Assembly (NCBI GenBank): GCA_966211335.1 | Contig: CBIHNF010000001.1 | Span: forward strand, 1,364,001 to 1,428,000 | DNA length: 64,000 nt | Direction of reading: 5' to 3' | Source of the DNA: JAPWJZ01 sp966211335 | GTDB taxonomy: Bacteria; Pseudomonadota; Alphaproteobacteria; Micavibrionales; UBA2020 | Shown here: in pieces, positions 1-14,294 of the stretch | Layout of the letters: each line of letters starts with the position of its first letter | Numbering within the stretch: position 1 is the stretch's first letter | Program-made: the position numbers and the translations under genes | The notes under the pieces: generated by a model | What the model was told of the DNA's origin: nothing | Database searches by the model: none | Seen by the model: only the letters and a program-made list of their open reading frames with translations

Positions 1-197
1 ACGAGGTAGCGCGAAGGCTGAAGGCGGATCCGGTGATGAAGTCGGTGCCGGTCATCGCCGTCACCTCTTTTGCGCTCGCCGGCGATCGCGAAAAATCTCT
101 TGACGCCGGCATTGAAGGCTATATCGAGAAACCTATAAACCCCGACACCTTTGCCGATGAAATCAGAAATTTCATCGCGGAATACACGAAGGAATGA
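1..197 (+). CDS. Response regulator receiver domain, C-terminal end only
   Basis: The gene enters from the left edge and stops at 195-197. The visible 64 residues carry the end of a CheY/DivK-type receiver: a strand ending VIAVTSFA with the conserved switch Thr/Ser, the loop AGDREKSLDAG, and the conserved lysine in GYIEKPINPDTF. There is no output domain after the receiver, so this end looks like a stand-alone phosphoacceptor. The stop overlaps an in-frame ATG of the next gene (ATGA at 194-197), which suggests co-transcription with the LOV hybrid kinase downstream; it could be that kinase's partner. The phosphorylated Asp lies outside the window. Confidence 0.8.
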   Translation, partial: EVARRLKADPVMKSVPVIAVTSFALAGDREKSLDAGIEGYIEKPINPDTFADEIRNFIAEYTKE

Positions 198-202
198 AAA
201 CC

Positions 203-2635
203 ATGAAGCGCGTGCTCATCGTTGATGACGAAACACAGAATGCCTATATGCTGCGCAAGCTGTTTGAAGGGCATGGCTATGCGGTTGATGAAGCGCAGCA
301 TGGCGCCGAGGCGCTCGTGAAAGCGCGGCAGAACCCGCCGAACCTCATCATTTCCGACCTGCTCATGCCGGTGATGGATGGCTATACGCTGCTCAGCGAA
401 TGGCGCGCGGACGAGCGGTTGAAACGCCTTCCCTTCATCGTCTACACCGCGACATACACCGAGCCGAAGGACGAACAACTGGCGCTCTCTCTCGGCGCTG
501 ACGCCTTTATCCTCAAGCCTGCCGACCCGGAATTCCTTGTCGCGCGCAGCGAGGAAGTGCTGAGGAGCATTTCCGGCGGAAAAATTCCCTCCGAAGCGCG
601 CCAGCAGCTGGAAGAGAAAACGCTTCTCAAGGAATATAACGAAGTTCTCGTGCGCAAACTGGAAAAGCGCAACCGCGAGCTGGAAGAAACAAACCGCAAG
701 CTTATGCAGACCATCGACGATCGCGCCAAAATCCAGGATGCGCTTTCCCGTTCTTCCGACATGCTGAATGGATTGCTGGACGAAACGCCGGACGCCGTCT
801 TCGTCAAAGACCGCCAAGGGAAATACCTTCTTATCAATCGGGCGACCGAAAGGTTTATTGGCCGAAAGGCAGAAGAAGTCCTCGGTAAGGATGACTCCGA
901 ACTTTTCCCCGATGGCGACGGCGAAGTGTTGATGAATATTGACAGGGAAGTCATGGAAAGCGGTAAAAAAACTACCGCGATGGAGACGCTGCAGTGCCCG
1001 CAAGGCCTTGTCACCTTTATGGCGCATAAGGCGCCTTACCGCGACGCCGCCGGAAAGGTTATCGGCATCACCGGTATTTCGCGTGACATCACGCAAATCC
1101 AGAATGCGATGTCGGAACTTGAATTACGCAACCGCGCGATGGAAGCGCTGACTCAAGGCGTACTGATCGCAGACCCCCGCCAGCCCGACAGCCCGATTAT
1201 TTACGCCAGCCCCAGCTTCGAGCGCATGACGGGCTATAAGGCCTCCGAAGTTATTGGCCTTAACTGCCGTTTCATGCAGGGCAAGGATACCGATCCCGCC
1301 GCCGTTGCAAAGCTCGCTCAGGCGATTAACAACAGGCAAAGTTGCACGATCGAGCTGATTAACTACAAAAAAGACGGCACGCCATTCTGGAATGAATTGT
1401 CCATGTCACCGGTTTTTGACATTGCTGGAGTATTGACGCATTTCATCGGCGTGCAGACGGATGTGACGGAGCGCCGCCGGCTGGAAGAACAATTCCGCCA
1501 GTCACAGAAGATGGAGGCCATCGGCCATCTGGCCAGCGGCATCGCGCATGACTTTAACAATATCCTGACGGTCATTAACGGCTACTCGCAGCTATTGCTC
1601 GGCTCGCCGCAGATCGACGCCTCTTCCAAGAAATTCATCCAGATCATCAAGGACGCCGGCGAGCGTTCAGCCGCGCTGACGACCAAGCTGCTCGCCTTCG
1701 GCCGCAAGCAGATCATGTCGGCGCATATCATCGACATCAATGAATCCCTGCGCAACATGGAAGATATGCTGAAACGCGTCATCGGTGAAAATGTCTCCCT
1801 CGCGACCTCTTATGGCGGCGGTACCGACCATGTCTTTGCAGACCCATCGCAGCTTGATCAGGTGATCCTCAATCTCTGCGTCAATGCGCGCGATGCCATG
1901 CCCGACGGCGGCAAAATCACCATCGAGACGACGAACCGCACCTTTGACGACAGCTACATCAAAATTCACCCCTATGCCAAGCCCGGCCATTACGTCATGC
2001 TTTCCGTCAGCGATACTGGCATCGGCATGACCGAAGAAGTGCGCGAACATATATTCGAGCCGTTTTTCACGACAAAAGACCAAAGCAAGGGCACCGGCCT
2101 CGGGCTTTCCGTTGTCTACGGCGTCGTGAAGCAAAGCGGCGGATTTATCGAGGTTTACAGCGAGCCGGGTCACGGCACCAGTTTCAAAATTTACTTCCCC
2201 AGCGCGGAGGGCACACCGGCGGCCGCCAAAATAACGGATGACTCCTCCCAGCTGCCGCGCGGCACGGAGACGGTATTGCTGGTCGAGGATGAGGACGTCT
2301 TGCGCGAGCTGACGCGGCACATCCTCTCCAGCTGCGGCTACACGGTTCTTCTGGCGGCCAATGGCGAGGAAGCCCTGTCGATCTTTGACAAAAATAAGGA
2401 AAAGATAGCCCTGTTGCTGACCGACGTCGTCATGCCGGGAATGGGGGGGCGTAAACTGTCCGAACAAATCACCGCCGCCAGCCCAAAAATCAAGACGATT
2501 TATATGTCCGGCTATACCGATGACGCCGTCGTGCGCCACGGCATCCTGCACGACAAAGTCAGCTTCCTGCAAAAACCTTTCCTCCCCCTAGACCTTGCCC
2601 GTAAGGTTTACGAGGTTCTGCATTCAAACGGTTGA
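203..2635 (+). CDS. LOV-domain hybrid sensor histidine kinase (REC-PAS-LOV-HisKA-HATPase-REC)
   Basis: Cytoplasmic hybrid kinase of about 810 residues with no membrane segment. Order: receiver at residues ~1-120 (phosphoacceptor Asp52 in ISDLLMPVMDG), a charged coiled coil, a PAS domain (~185-300), then a second PAS with all hallmarks of a flavin-binding LOV domain. These are GLNCRFMQG with the photoactive Cys at ~355, NYKKDGTPFWNEL, and the flavin-contacting Gln in HFIGVQTDVTER. Next come HisKA with His449 in GIAHDFNNIL, a HATPase (NARDAMPDGG, DTGIGM, GTGLGLSVV), and a C-terminal receiver (Asp741 in LLTDVVMPGM). In LOV proteins blue light forms a Cys-flavin adduct that changes kinase activity. 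I chose ATG 203 because AAGGA sits 9 bases upstream; an in-frame ATG at 194 overlaps the previous stop but has no spaced ribosome site. Confidence 0.9.
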   Translation: MKRVLIVDDETQNAYMLRKLFEGHGYAVDEAQHGAEALVKARQNPPNLIISDLLMPVMDGYTLLSEWRADERLKRLPFIVYTATYTEPKDEQLALSLGADAFILKPADPEFLVARSEEVLRSISGGKIPSEARQQLEEKTLLKEYNEVLVRKLEKRNRELEETNRKLMQTIDDRAKIQDALSRSSDMLNGLLDETPDAVFVKDRQGKYLLINRATERFIGRKAEEVLGKDDSELFPDGDGEVLMNIDREVMESGKKTTAMETLQCPQGLVTFMAHKAPYRDAAGKVIGITGISRDITQIQNAMSELELRNRAMEALTQGVLIADPRQPDSPIIYASPSFERMTGYKASEVIGLNCRFMQGKDTDPAAVAKLAQAINNRQSCTIELINYKKDGTPFWNELSMSPVFDIAGVLTHFIGVQTDVTERRRLEEQFRQSQKMEAIGHLASGIAHDFNNILTVINGYSQLLLGSPQIDASSKKFIQIIKDAGERSAALTTKLLAFGRKQIMSAHIIDINESLRNMEDMLKRVIGENVSLATSYGGGTDHVFADPSQLDQVILNLCVNARDAMPDGGKITIETTNRTFDDSYIKIHPYAKPGHYVMLSVSDTGIGMTEEVREHIFEPFFTTKDQSKGTGLGLSVVYGVVKQSGGFIEVYSEPGHGTSFKIYFPSAEGTPAAAKITDDSSQLPRGTETVLLVEDEDVLRELTRHILSSCGYTVLLAANGEEALSIFDKNKEKIALLLTDVVMPGMGGRKLSEQITAASPKIKTIYMSGYTDDAVVRHGILHDKVSFLQKPFLPLDLARKVYEVLHSNG

Positions 2636-2726
2636 GACGGAGCATGTAAAGTAAGAGGCCGCTTCTCTTTGCGATGGCGGCGCTGCTGCCTTGTCACAAA
2701 GCTGCGCTTTGAAATTCAATTTCCGT

Positions 2727-4844
2727 TTATTTGGGGCGTTTGGTGTCCAGCTGTTGTATGAGCAGTTGTAATTCCTTCATGTTGATCGGCTTCGTCAGGT
2801 GATGGCTGAAGCCGGCTTCTTTTGAGCGCAGTAGGTGTTCCTTTTGGCCCCATCCGGTCTGGGCGATAAAAACGGCGTCGCGAAATGCGGCTTCGCTGCG
2901 CATCTTGCGGCAAAGGTCGTAGCCGTTCATGCCGGGCAGACCAATGTCTAGCAACACGACCTGCGGCTTGAAAGTCCGGCCCGTCACCAGCGCGGTCTGG
3001 CCGTCATGGGCAAGGCATACGTCATGGCCGAACATTTCCATGCCCCAGGCGAGCGTCTTTCCGGAAGCTTCGTTATCATCGACGACGAGAATGCGGAAAC
3101 GGTCTGCTTTTTCCTTTGCGGGGGCATCGGCCTTGGCCTGCTGCGTCTCGCCGGCGAAGACCGGCAGTGTGACGATGAAAGCGCTGCCCGCGCCGTTGCC
3201 CTTGCTTTTTGCCTTCACGCTGCCGCCGTGCATCTCGCACAGTTCTTTCACCAGCTTGAGGCCGATTCCAAGCCCGCCGTGGGCGCGCTCGATCGAGGTG
3301 TCGACTTGCGTGAACATGTCGAAAATCTTCACCAGCATAGAGGCGGGGATGCCGATGCCGGAATCGGCGATGGTGACGGAGACATGGCCGCCCTCGACTT
3401 CAGCGGTCAGCCTGATCGTCCCCTTCGGCGGCGTGTATTTGGCGGCGTTGTTGAGGATATTGCTGAAGACCTGCGAGAGCCGCGTGATATCGCCCTTGAG
3501 GCAGACTTCGTTTTTCGGCAGTTTTACGGTCAGCGTATGCCCTGCGCCCTCTATTAGCGGACGGCTGGTTTCGACCGCGCTGTCGATGACGGCGGTCAGC
3601 GTCACGCGTTCCTTCTTCAGCTCGATCTTGCCGCGCGTGATGCGAGAAATATCCAGAAGGTCGTCGACGAGGCGGTTCATGTGCTCCACCTGCCGCTGCA
3701 TAACATCCGTCACCTGGCTCACCGTCTTGTCAGCGGCATGCGTCATGCGCAATATCTGCAGCGCGTTGCCGATGGGGGCGAGAGGGTTGCGCAGCTCATG
3801 TGCCAGGGTCGCAAGAAATTCGTCCTTCCGCAAATCGGCTTCCTGTATGCGCTCGATCAGCATGGCGTTTTCAAGCGCGACGCTGGCGCGGTTGGCAAGG
3901 ATGTTCGCAAGTGTCATATCGGCAGGGTGGTAATTTCCGGCCGCCTCCCGCGCGAAAATTAGCGCACCGCGCGGCTTGTTTTGAATGGCGAGCGGCACAG
4001 CCAGCACATGCCGCAGGCGCGACCACCCGCTCGGGAAGGGGAGCTTGTCGCCGGCATCGAAGGCTGGTACATCGTGCAACACCCGGCTCTGTCCTGTTGA
4101 AAAGACGCCGGACACCAGCTCCTCCAGCCAGGGCAGGGCTTTGAGCGGGCTGAAGGTGCCGCTGCCATGGTCGCGGTCTTGCGTTGCCCATTCCATGCGG
4201 CCGTTGGCACCGTCGTCATCCGACAGCCAGATAAAACTGGCATCCGCCAGATAGGGGATTGGCAGATGGACGACGGCGGAGAGCATGTCTTCCGGGCTGC
4301 GGGAGAGGGCAAGTGCCTCCGTCACCGTGGCCAGGAATTCAGACCGGCGTGCTGAATCCTCTGCGGCAGAGCGCCGCGCGCTTTCCTCCGCCCGTTTTGC
4401 CGCCTGCTGGCGCATCTGCGAGAGCTCGATAAAGACCCGCACCTTGGCGGTGAGGACGGCCGGCACAACCGGAGTCGGCAGATAGTCGACGGCACCCGAG
4501 GCATAGCCTTGCGCCGCGTGCATTTCATCGGTGAAGGCGGTGAGGAAAATAATCGGCGTTCTGGCAGAGCGTTTGCGGCCGCGGATGAAGGAGGCGGTTT
4601 CAAAACCGTCCATGCCCGGCATGTTCACATCAAGCAGGATGACGGCGAATTCGTGCTGCAGCACCTGCTTCAGGGCCTCCTCGCCGGAGCGTGCGAAATA
4701 GAGGTTCTGACCCAGTTCGTCGAGGATGGTGCGGTAAACGAGGTGTTTTTCCGGCAGGTCGTCGACGATCAGGATATTGACCGCGTCGGCGCCGGCATAG
4801 CCCGGTTCCTGTTCAGCGAATTTTAATGCTTCTGCCTGTTCCAT
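2727..4844 (-). CDS. Hybrid sensor histidine kinase (REC-GAF-HisKA-HATPase-REC)
   Basis: About 705 residues, soluble. An N-terminal receiver (LLDVNMPGMDGF) is followed by an alanine- and arginine-rich coil, a GAF-type sensor (around SGWSRLRHVLAVPLAIQ), HisKA with His at ~349 in ATLAHELRNPLAP, a HATPase (NNAAKYTPPKG, DSGIGIP, GGLGIGLKLVKEL) and a C-terminal receiver (VVLLDIGLPGMNGYDL, HHLTKPI). The first receiver has DYLPTPVVP where most receivers have a Lys-Pro pair, so its phospho-signalling may be unusual. It lies directly behind the multi-HAMP kinase on the same strand, with only a few bases between that stop and ATG 4844. A TTG at 4868 would extend the frame into the upstream gene, and I consider it less likely. 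The two genes are probably one transcript. Confidence 0.9.
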   Translation of the reverse strand: MEQAEALKFAEQEPGYAGADAVNILIVDDLPEKHLVYRTILDELGQNLYFARSGEEALKQVLQHEFAVILLDVNMPGMDGFETASFIRGRKRSARTPIIFLTAFTDEMHAAQGYASGAVDYLPTPVVPAVLTAKVRVFIELSQMRQQAAKRAEESARRSAAEDSARRSEFLATVTEALALSRSPEDMLSAVVHLPIPYLADASFIWLSDDDGANGRMEWATQDRDHGSGTFSPLKALPWLEELVSGVFSTGQSRVLHDVPAFDAGDKLPFPSGWSRLRHVLAVPLAIQNKPRGALIFAREAAGNYHPADMTLANILANRASVALENAMLIERIQEADLRKDEFLATLAHELRNPLAPIGNALQILRMTHAADKTVSQVTDVMQRQVEHMNRLVDDLLDISRITRGKIELKKERVTLTAVIDSAVETSRPLIEGAGHTLTVKLPKNEVCLKGDITRLSQVFSNILNNAAKYTPPKGTIRLTAEVEGGHVSVTIADSGIGIPASMLVKIFDMFTQVDTSIERAHGGLGIGLKLVKELCEMHGGSVKAKSKGNGAGSAFIVTLPVFAGETQQAKADAPAKEKADRFRILVVDDNEASGKTLAWGMEMFGHDVCLAHDGQTALVTGRTFKPQVVLLDIGLPGMNGYDLCRKMRSEAAFRDAVFIAQTGWGQKEHLLRSKEAGFSHHLTKPINMKELQLLIQQLDTKRPK

Positions 4845-4852
4845 GGTTTCTA

Positions 4853-10597
<5,745 letters not shown>

Positions 10598-10838
10598 GGC
10601 TTAAATACCTCCTGAAGGAAATCGCGAAATGGAAAAAAAAGGGGTGGTGCTGTCAACAGCTAGGCCCGGCACTCCTCATACTTTTAAAAAATTAGCCGCT
10701 TTAGTAAATGTGAAAAGAAAGAGTCCGCGGCAAAATATTTTTCGTTTTCAGTCGGAAAAAAAGGGAACTTTTTTTAGCACTCGCCCTTCCTTAGGAAAGG
10801 ACTGCGGCAGCCTATGAACGCACTTTATGTTTATTTGA

Positions 10839-12821
10839 TCAGGCGGTCGGAAAATCGCCGTATTTGCCCGTTATCATCACCAGCTGGCGTGACCCGACAA
10901 GGGAGAATAGCTTCCTGAGCTTATCGTCCCGGAAAGGAATCCCCGCCTGCGCGGCTTTCAGTTGGGCGAGAACGTCGGCGGTGACGGGGCAGATGCTGTG
11001 CGGCTGCCAGGGTGCGGCATGACCCGGGTCAAGCTGGGCGAGGTAAAGCGGGCAGGCCGGCAGTTCAGACTCGATATGGTTTAGCAGCATTTCCTTCAGC
11101 AACGCACGCAGAGGCGCAAAACCGCCTGCGTCCTGAAACAGCGTATCAAGGTTCGGGAAGGATGACTTGAAACGCACAGGGCCTTTGTGCGTGCGCAGCC
11201 ATTGCGAAAATTTGCAGTCGACCGCCTCCATAACCTCCAGCGCCTGCAGGGCGCGGGCCAGTTTTACATCGGCAGAGAGTGCAGGGGCATGCAATACATT
11301 CTGCCATGGCGTGAACTGCTGCGGATCGTCAATCGCCTTGGCGGTCAGGGCGAGCAGTTCCTGCGGGGATTTTCGTGCATATGAAACATAGGCGGCCTGC
11401 TTCAGTCGGTCGCGCCCAAAATAATAGGAACTGTTGCGGATGATAAGCGTAACCGGCGCCTCTGCCAGCAAGGCGGAGAACAGCAGGTAGGCACGGCGCT
11501 GCTCGATATGCCAGTTATTATCTGTCCACGAAAAGCCGGTGCCGAGTTCGTCGCGCTGCGGGTCTGATTTTGGCAGCGTTTCATCGCGCAGGTCGGTGGG
11601 GCGGACATGGCGCATAAAACCGGCGCGCTCGATAAGCGAGGGACTGCCGGCAAAGCCGAGTGTCGTGAAGCGCTTGGCGGGAAAAGAAAAACCGGTATGG
11701 CCGATGCGGCTGGTGATATCTGCCAGCGTTGATATCTGCGCGTCATCCAGCGTGGCTGTCTTATCGCCGAAGATAGCCTTGGTCATGTCACGTTTTTGCG
11801 TCGCGTCGAGGCCTTTCGTGCCTAGCAGCGCAAATGCTTCCGGCAGCCAATCCGTCCGGTTGGGAGAAGAGGCGGTGACGATTTTGTGCGCGGCACCGGC
11901 GTCGTTATCGACAAGGATGCGCGGCGTGACGATGCTGACTGCCTTCAATGCGGCGGCATCTCCGGTCACGGCCTTCAGCGCGGTCTCGATATCGCTGCCG
12001 GCATAAACCGTTTTGGTCGGCGTCGGGCGGTAGGGGACTTTTTCGCGGAAGGCGTTGTTCTCCCGCTCCTCGATATAAAAATTGCGCACGGCCGACAGCA
12101 CGTCCGGGTCTAGATTTTCAAGGGAGGCCGCATCCATGTCGCCCTGCTGGACCATGATGTAATGATCGAGCGCGTCAAGGTGGTTCGCCTGCACCTCGAA
12201 CCTGCCGCAATCGCAATCCACCTCGCGGCTTTTGCGGAGGGCGATATCGGGCACCTTTAGCTGCGCGCAGATATCGAGGATTTGCGTTTTATAGAGATGC
12301 TCGATGGGCTGCAAGCTGGGCGCGCGGGACAGGAGGGTATAGGTGCCAAGCACCGCTTCCGTACGGTTGCGCGTGCCCGCCACCAGCCGGTATTTGCCAA
12401 GCATGCCGTGGTTGAGTTCGGTGTCGCTGACGGCGCGGCTGAAGATGTTTCCCCAGCGCTTGTTGTCGTCGCTGAATTCAATGCTGTCGTCCAGCACATA
12501 GCTGGCTGCCGACGCGGTTTCATTCAACCAAGGCATGATGTCTCGCGCAAACCAGTTCTTGTCGCCTGCCGCATCACAGGAAATGCTGCCATCCGCCGCC
12601 TTTTTCAGTGTGCCGGGATGAACAAAGTTCACCGCCATAACCGCTTCCGGTCTACCCAGGTCACGGTACGCGGCATAGGCCGCGAGGAAAACGACAAGGG
12701 AATCTGTGCCGCTGACGCCGACGATGATGCCGGGCATGCGGTCCTTCACCGCGCGGTTGCGGATCCAGCGTGCGACGCGCTGGAAGGTTTCATCCGGGTT
12801 AATTTTGCGCGGTTGTTCCAT
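10839..12821 (-). CDS. NAD synthase-like ATP-pyrophosphatase with large unknown C-terminal region
   Basis: 660 residues. The N-terminal ~260 residues resemble the amidating NAD synthetase (NadE) fold: a PP-loop version IIVGVSGTDSLVVFLAAY near residue 35, YRLVAGTRNRTEAVLGTYT (like the GTGNKSE segment of NadE), PIEHLYKTQILDICAQL, and an acidic/Cys stretch REVDCDCGRFE. The canonical SGGxDS is SGTDS here, one glycine short. The remaining ~400 residues match nothing I recognise and contain no obvious transmembrane or repeat structure. NAD synthesis is possible but unproven; another adenylating ATP-pyrophosphatase is equally possible. It stands alone, with about 240 bases of A/T-rich non-coding DNA between it and the multi-HAMP kinase. 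Confidence 0.7.
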   Translation of the reverse strand: MEQPRKINPDETFQRVARWIRNRAVKDRMPGIIVGVSGTDSLVVFLAAYAAYRDLGRPEAVMAVNFVHPGTLKKAADGSISCDAAGDKNWFARDIMPWLNETASAASYVLDDSIEFSDDNKRWGNIFSRAVSDTELNHGMLGKYRLVAGTRNRTEAVLGTYTLLSRAPSLQPIEHLYKTQILDICAQLKVPDIALRKSREVDCDCGRFEVQANHLDALDHYIMVQQGDMDAASLENLDPDVLSAVRNFYIEERENNAFREKVPYRPTPTKTVYAGSDIETALKAVTGDAAALKAVSIVTPRILVDNDAGAAHKIVTASSPNRTDWLPEAFALLGTKGLDATQKRDMTKAIFGDKTATLDDAQISTLADITSRIGHTGFSFPAKRFTTLGFAGSPSLIERAGFMRHVRPTDLRDETLPKSDPQRDELGTGFSWTDNNWHIEQRRAYLLFSALLAEAPVTLIIRNSSYYFGRDRLKQAAYVSYARKSPQELLALTAKAIDDPQQFTPWQNVLHAPALSADVKLARALQALEVMEAVDCKFSQWLRTHKGPVRFKSSFPNLDTLFQDAGGFAPLRALLKEMLLNHIESELPACPLYLAQLDPGHAAPWQPHSICPVTADVLAQLKAAQAGIPFRDDKLRKLFSLVGSRQLVMITGKYGDFPTA

Positions 12822-13093
12822 GAAGCCGTTTACTTTTCTGCGATTGAACGAGTTTTAACAGATTGAAGCGAAGTTAAAAGTAAAAATAAATGCTCAGTTT
12901 CCTGCTCGCCTGCTTGATTCTTACCATTAATCATCCGCCACACGCAGGAAGCCAACCGTCGCTTCCTCGCCGTCGAGGCTGCAAGCAGGCGGATGCTATT
13001 GGGCTGGAACACGGCCTTTACCTTTGAGGTCCTCTCGCAGCTCTACCGTAAGGAAGGCCATTCGATTGGCTGCCGATAAGCTGCGGCCTGATT

Positions 13094-13543
13094 TTAGCCG
13101 TGAATGTTGATGTCTGGGGTGTGCGTGTCATTGCCGCCTGCCTTAATGCGGCGGCGCGCGTCGGCGGCAAGTTTTTCGTACTGGTCGCGGATGCGGCACA
13201 GCTCGGCTTCTGAGAGTTCTTCGAGGTCCAGCAGCTCCGTATGCGCCCCTTCCGTCACGCGGATGACTTCATCCAGTTTCAGCTGCACGGCGTACATATC
13301 GCGGTTCTGGGTGTTCTGGATGAGGAACACCATGAGGAAGGTGACGATGGTTGTGCCCGTGTTGATGACCAGCTGCCAGTTATTTGAAAAGTCAAAAACC
13401 GGCCCCAGCACGGCCCAGAGAATGACCGAACCTGCCGCGATCAGGAAGGCTGCCGGTTTGCCGCTCCAGCGGGAAACGGTGGAAGCCGCTTTGCTAAAGG
13501 CGCTTTGCGCGGTTTGCGCGCCGATATCCTTTTTATCATCCAT
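13094..13543 (-). CDS. Low-affinity iron permease family small membrane protein
   Basis: 149 residues. Two adjacent hydrophobic spans (AAFLIAAGSVILWAVLGPVF and a second around TGTTIVTFLMVFLI) are followed by the family signature IQNTQNRDMYAVQLKLDEVI and a charged helical tail. This pattern matches bacterial members of the low-affinity iron permease family (PF04120). Transport has not been shown for most bacterial members, so iron uptake is a family label rather than a conclusion. It appears monocistronic, divergent from the gene at 13698. Confidence 0.85.
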   Translation of the reverse strand: MDDKKDIGAQTAQSAFSKAASTVSRWSGKPAAFLIAAGSVILWAVLGPVFDFSNNWQLVINTGTTIVTFLMVFLIQNTQNRDMYAVQLKLDEVIRVTEGAHTELLDLEELSEAELCRIRDQYEKLAADARRRIKAGGNDTHTPDINIHG

Positions 13544-13697
13544 CTTGTTTTATGCCTTTTACCGGTTAATGCCTGATACAAACGCCGGAAAACGGTTTTG
13601 GTTTCGGCGCCAGACACCTGAAAAGGCATTTGCGCGCGGCAGGACAGCGGCTAGAATAGCGCTTATGCCGTTTAGGCCCGTCTTTTAAAGAAAACCG

Positions 13698-14288
13698 ATG
13701 CCGCTGAATATCATCGAAAAACTCGCCAAAACCCTTAAAACGCCGCGGCAGGTGCAGAAATACCTGCGCCGCCTGCCGTATAACCGGGAGAAAAAGGGCG
13801 AAACGCTGGCCTCCGCCGAAGCCTCCCTGCGCCGGGGGCGGCTGCATTGCTTTGAGGCAGCCTTTGCTGCCGCCGCCATTCTGGAGCATCACGGCTATCC
13901 GCCCCTCGTCATGAGTTTGGAGAGCCGCGATAATCTTGATCATGTGATTTACGTTTTTCAGAACGACGGTCTTTGGGGCTCGGTCGCGCTGTCGCGGGAC
14001 GACGGGCTGCATGGAAGGCCGGCGCAATACCGCTCATGGCGCGATCTTGCCTGGAGCTATTACGATCCATACGTCGATAAATCCGGCAAGATCACCGGCT
14101 ATCAGGTGGCGCATCTGGATGATACGGGGGCCGACTGGCGCTTCAGTAAGCGCAACGTCTGGCAGGCCGAAAAATACCTTATCAAGCTGAAGCACAAAAA
14201 ACTGAAATCATCCACCGCGCGCTATAAAAAGCTGCTGGCAGACTACCACGCCCGCGGCGCCATGCCGCGCCAGAAGCACTGGTGGTAA
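13698..14288 (+). CDS. Conserved hypothetical protein, possible transglutaminase-like fold
   Basis: 196 residues, basic C-terminus (HKKLKSSTARYKKLL), no signal peptide. I do not recognise a named family. A helix starting with a single cysteine (RLHCFEAAFAAAAILEHHG) followed by LDHVIYVFQNDG and then VALSRDDGLHGR gives a Cys...His...Asp order like that of transglutaminase or papain-like folds, in which the Cys heads the helix and His sits on the next strand. That reading is inferred from spacing only. No strong ribosome site is visible before ATG 13698. It converges with the prolyl oligopeptidase gene, leaving 6 bases between the stops. Confidence 0.7.
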   Translation: MPLNIIEKLAKTLKTPRQVQKYLRRLPYNREKKGETLASAEASLRRGRLHCFEAAFAAAAILEHHGYPPLVMSLESRDNLDHVIYVFQNDGLWGSVALSRDDGLHGRPAQYRSWRDLAWSYYDPYVDKSGKITGYQVAHLDDTGADWRFSKRNVWQAEKYLIKLKHKKLKSSTARYKKLLADYHARGAMPRQKHWW

Positions 14289-14294
14289 AACCAG

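Noticed and set aside
2697..2711. CAAAGC-TGC-GCTTTG hairpin between convergent kinase genes as a terminator
   Set aside because: Six base pairs with a three-base loop and no T-run; too weak to call.
10629..10817. 62-residue plus-strand frame between the multi-HAMP kinase and the NAD-synthase-like gene
   Set aside because: A/T-rich, no ribosome site, no motif; it more likely is promoter or leader DNA of the kinase.
12918..13079. Open stretch of 53 codons in the gap before the iron permease family gene
   Set aside because: It reads like protein but has no start or ribosome site and ends at a plain stop; at most a gene remnant that I cannot identify.
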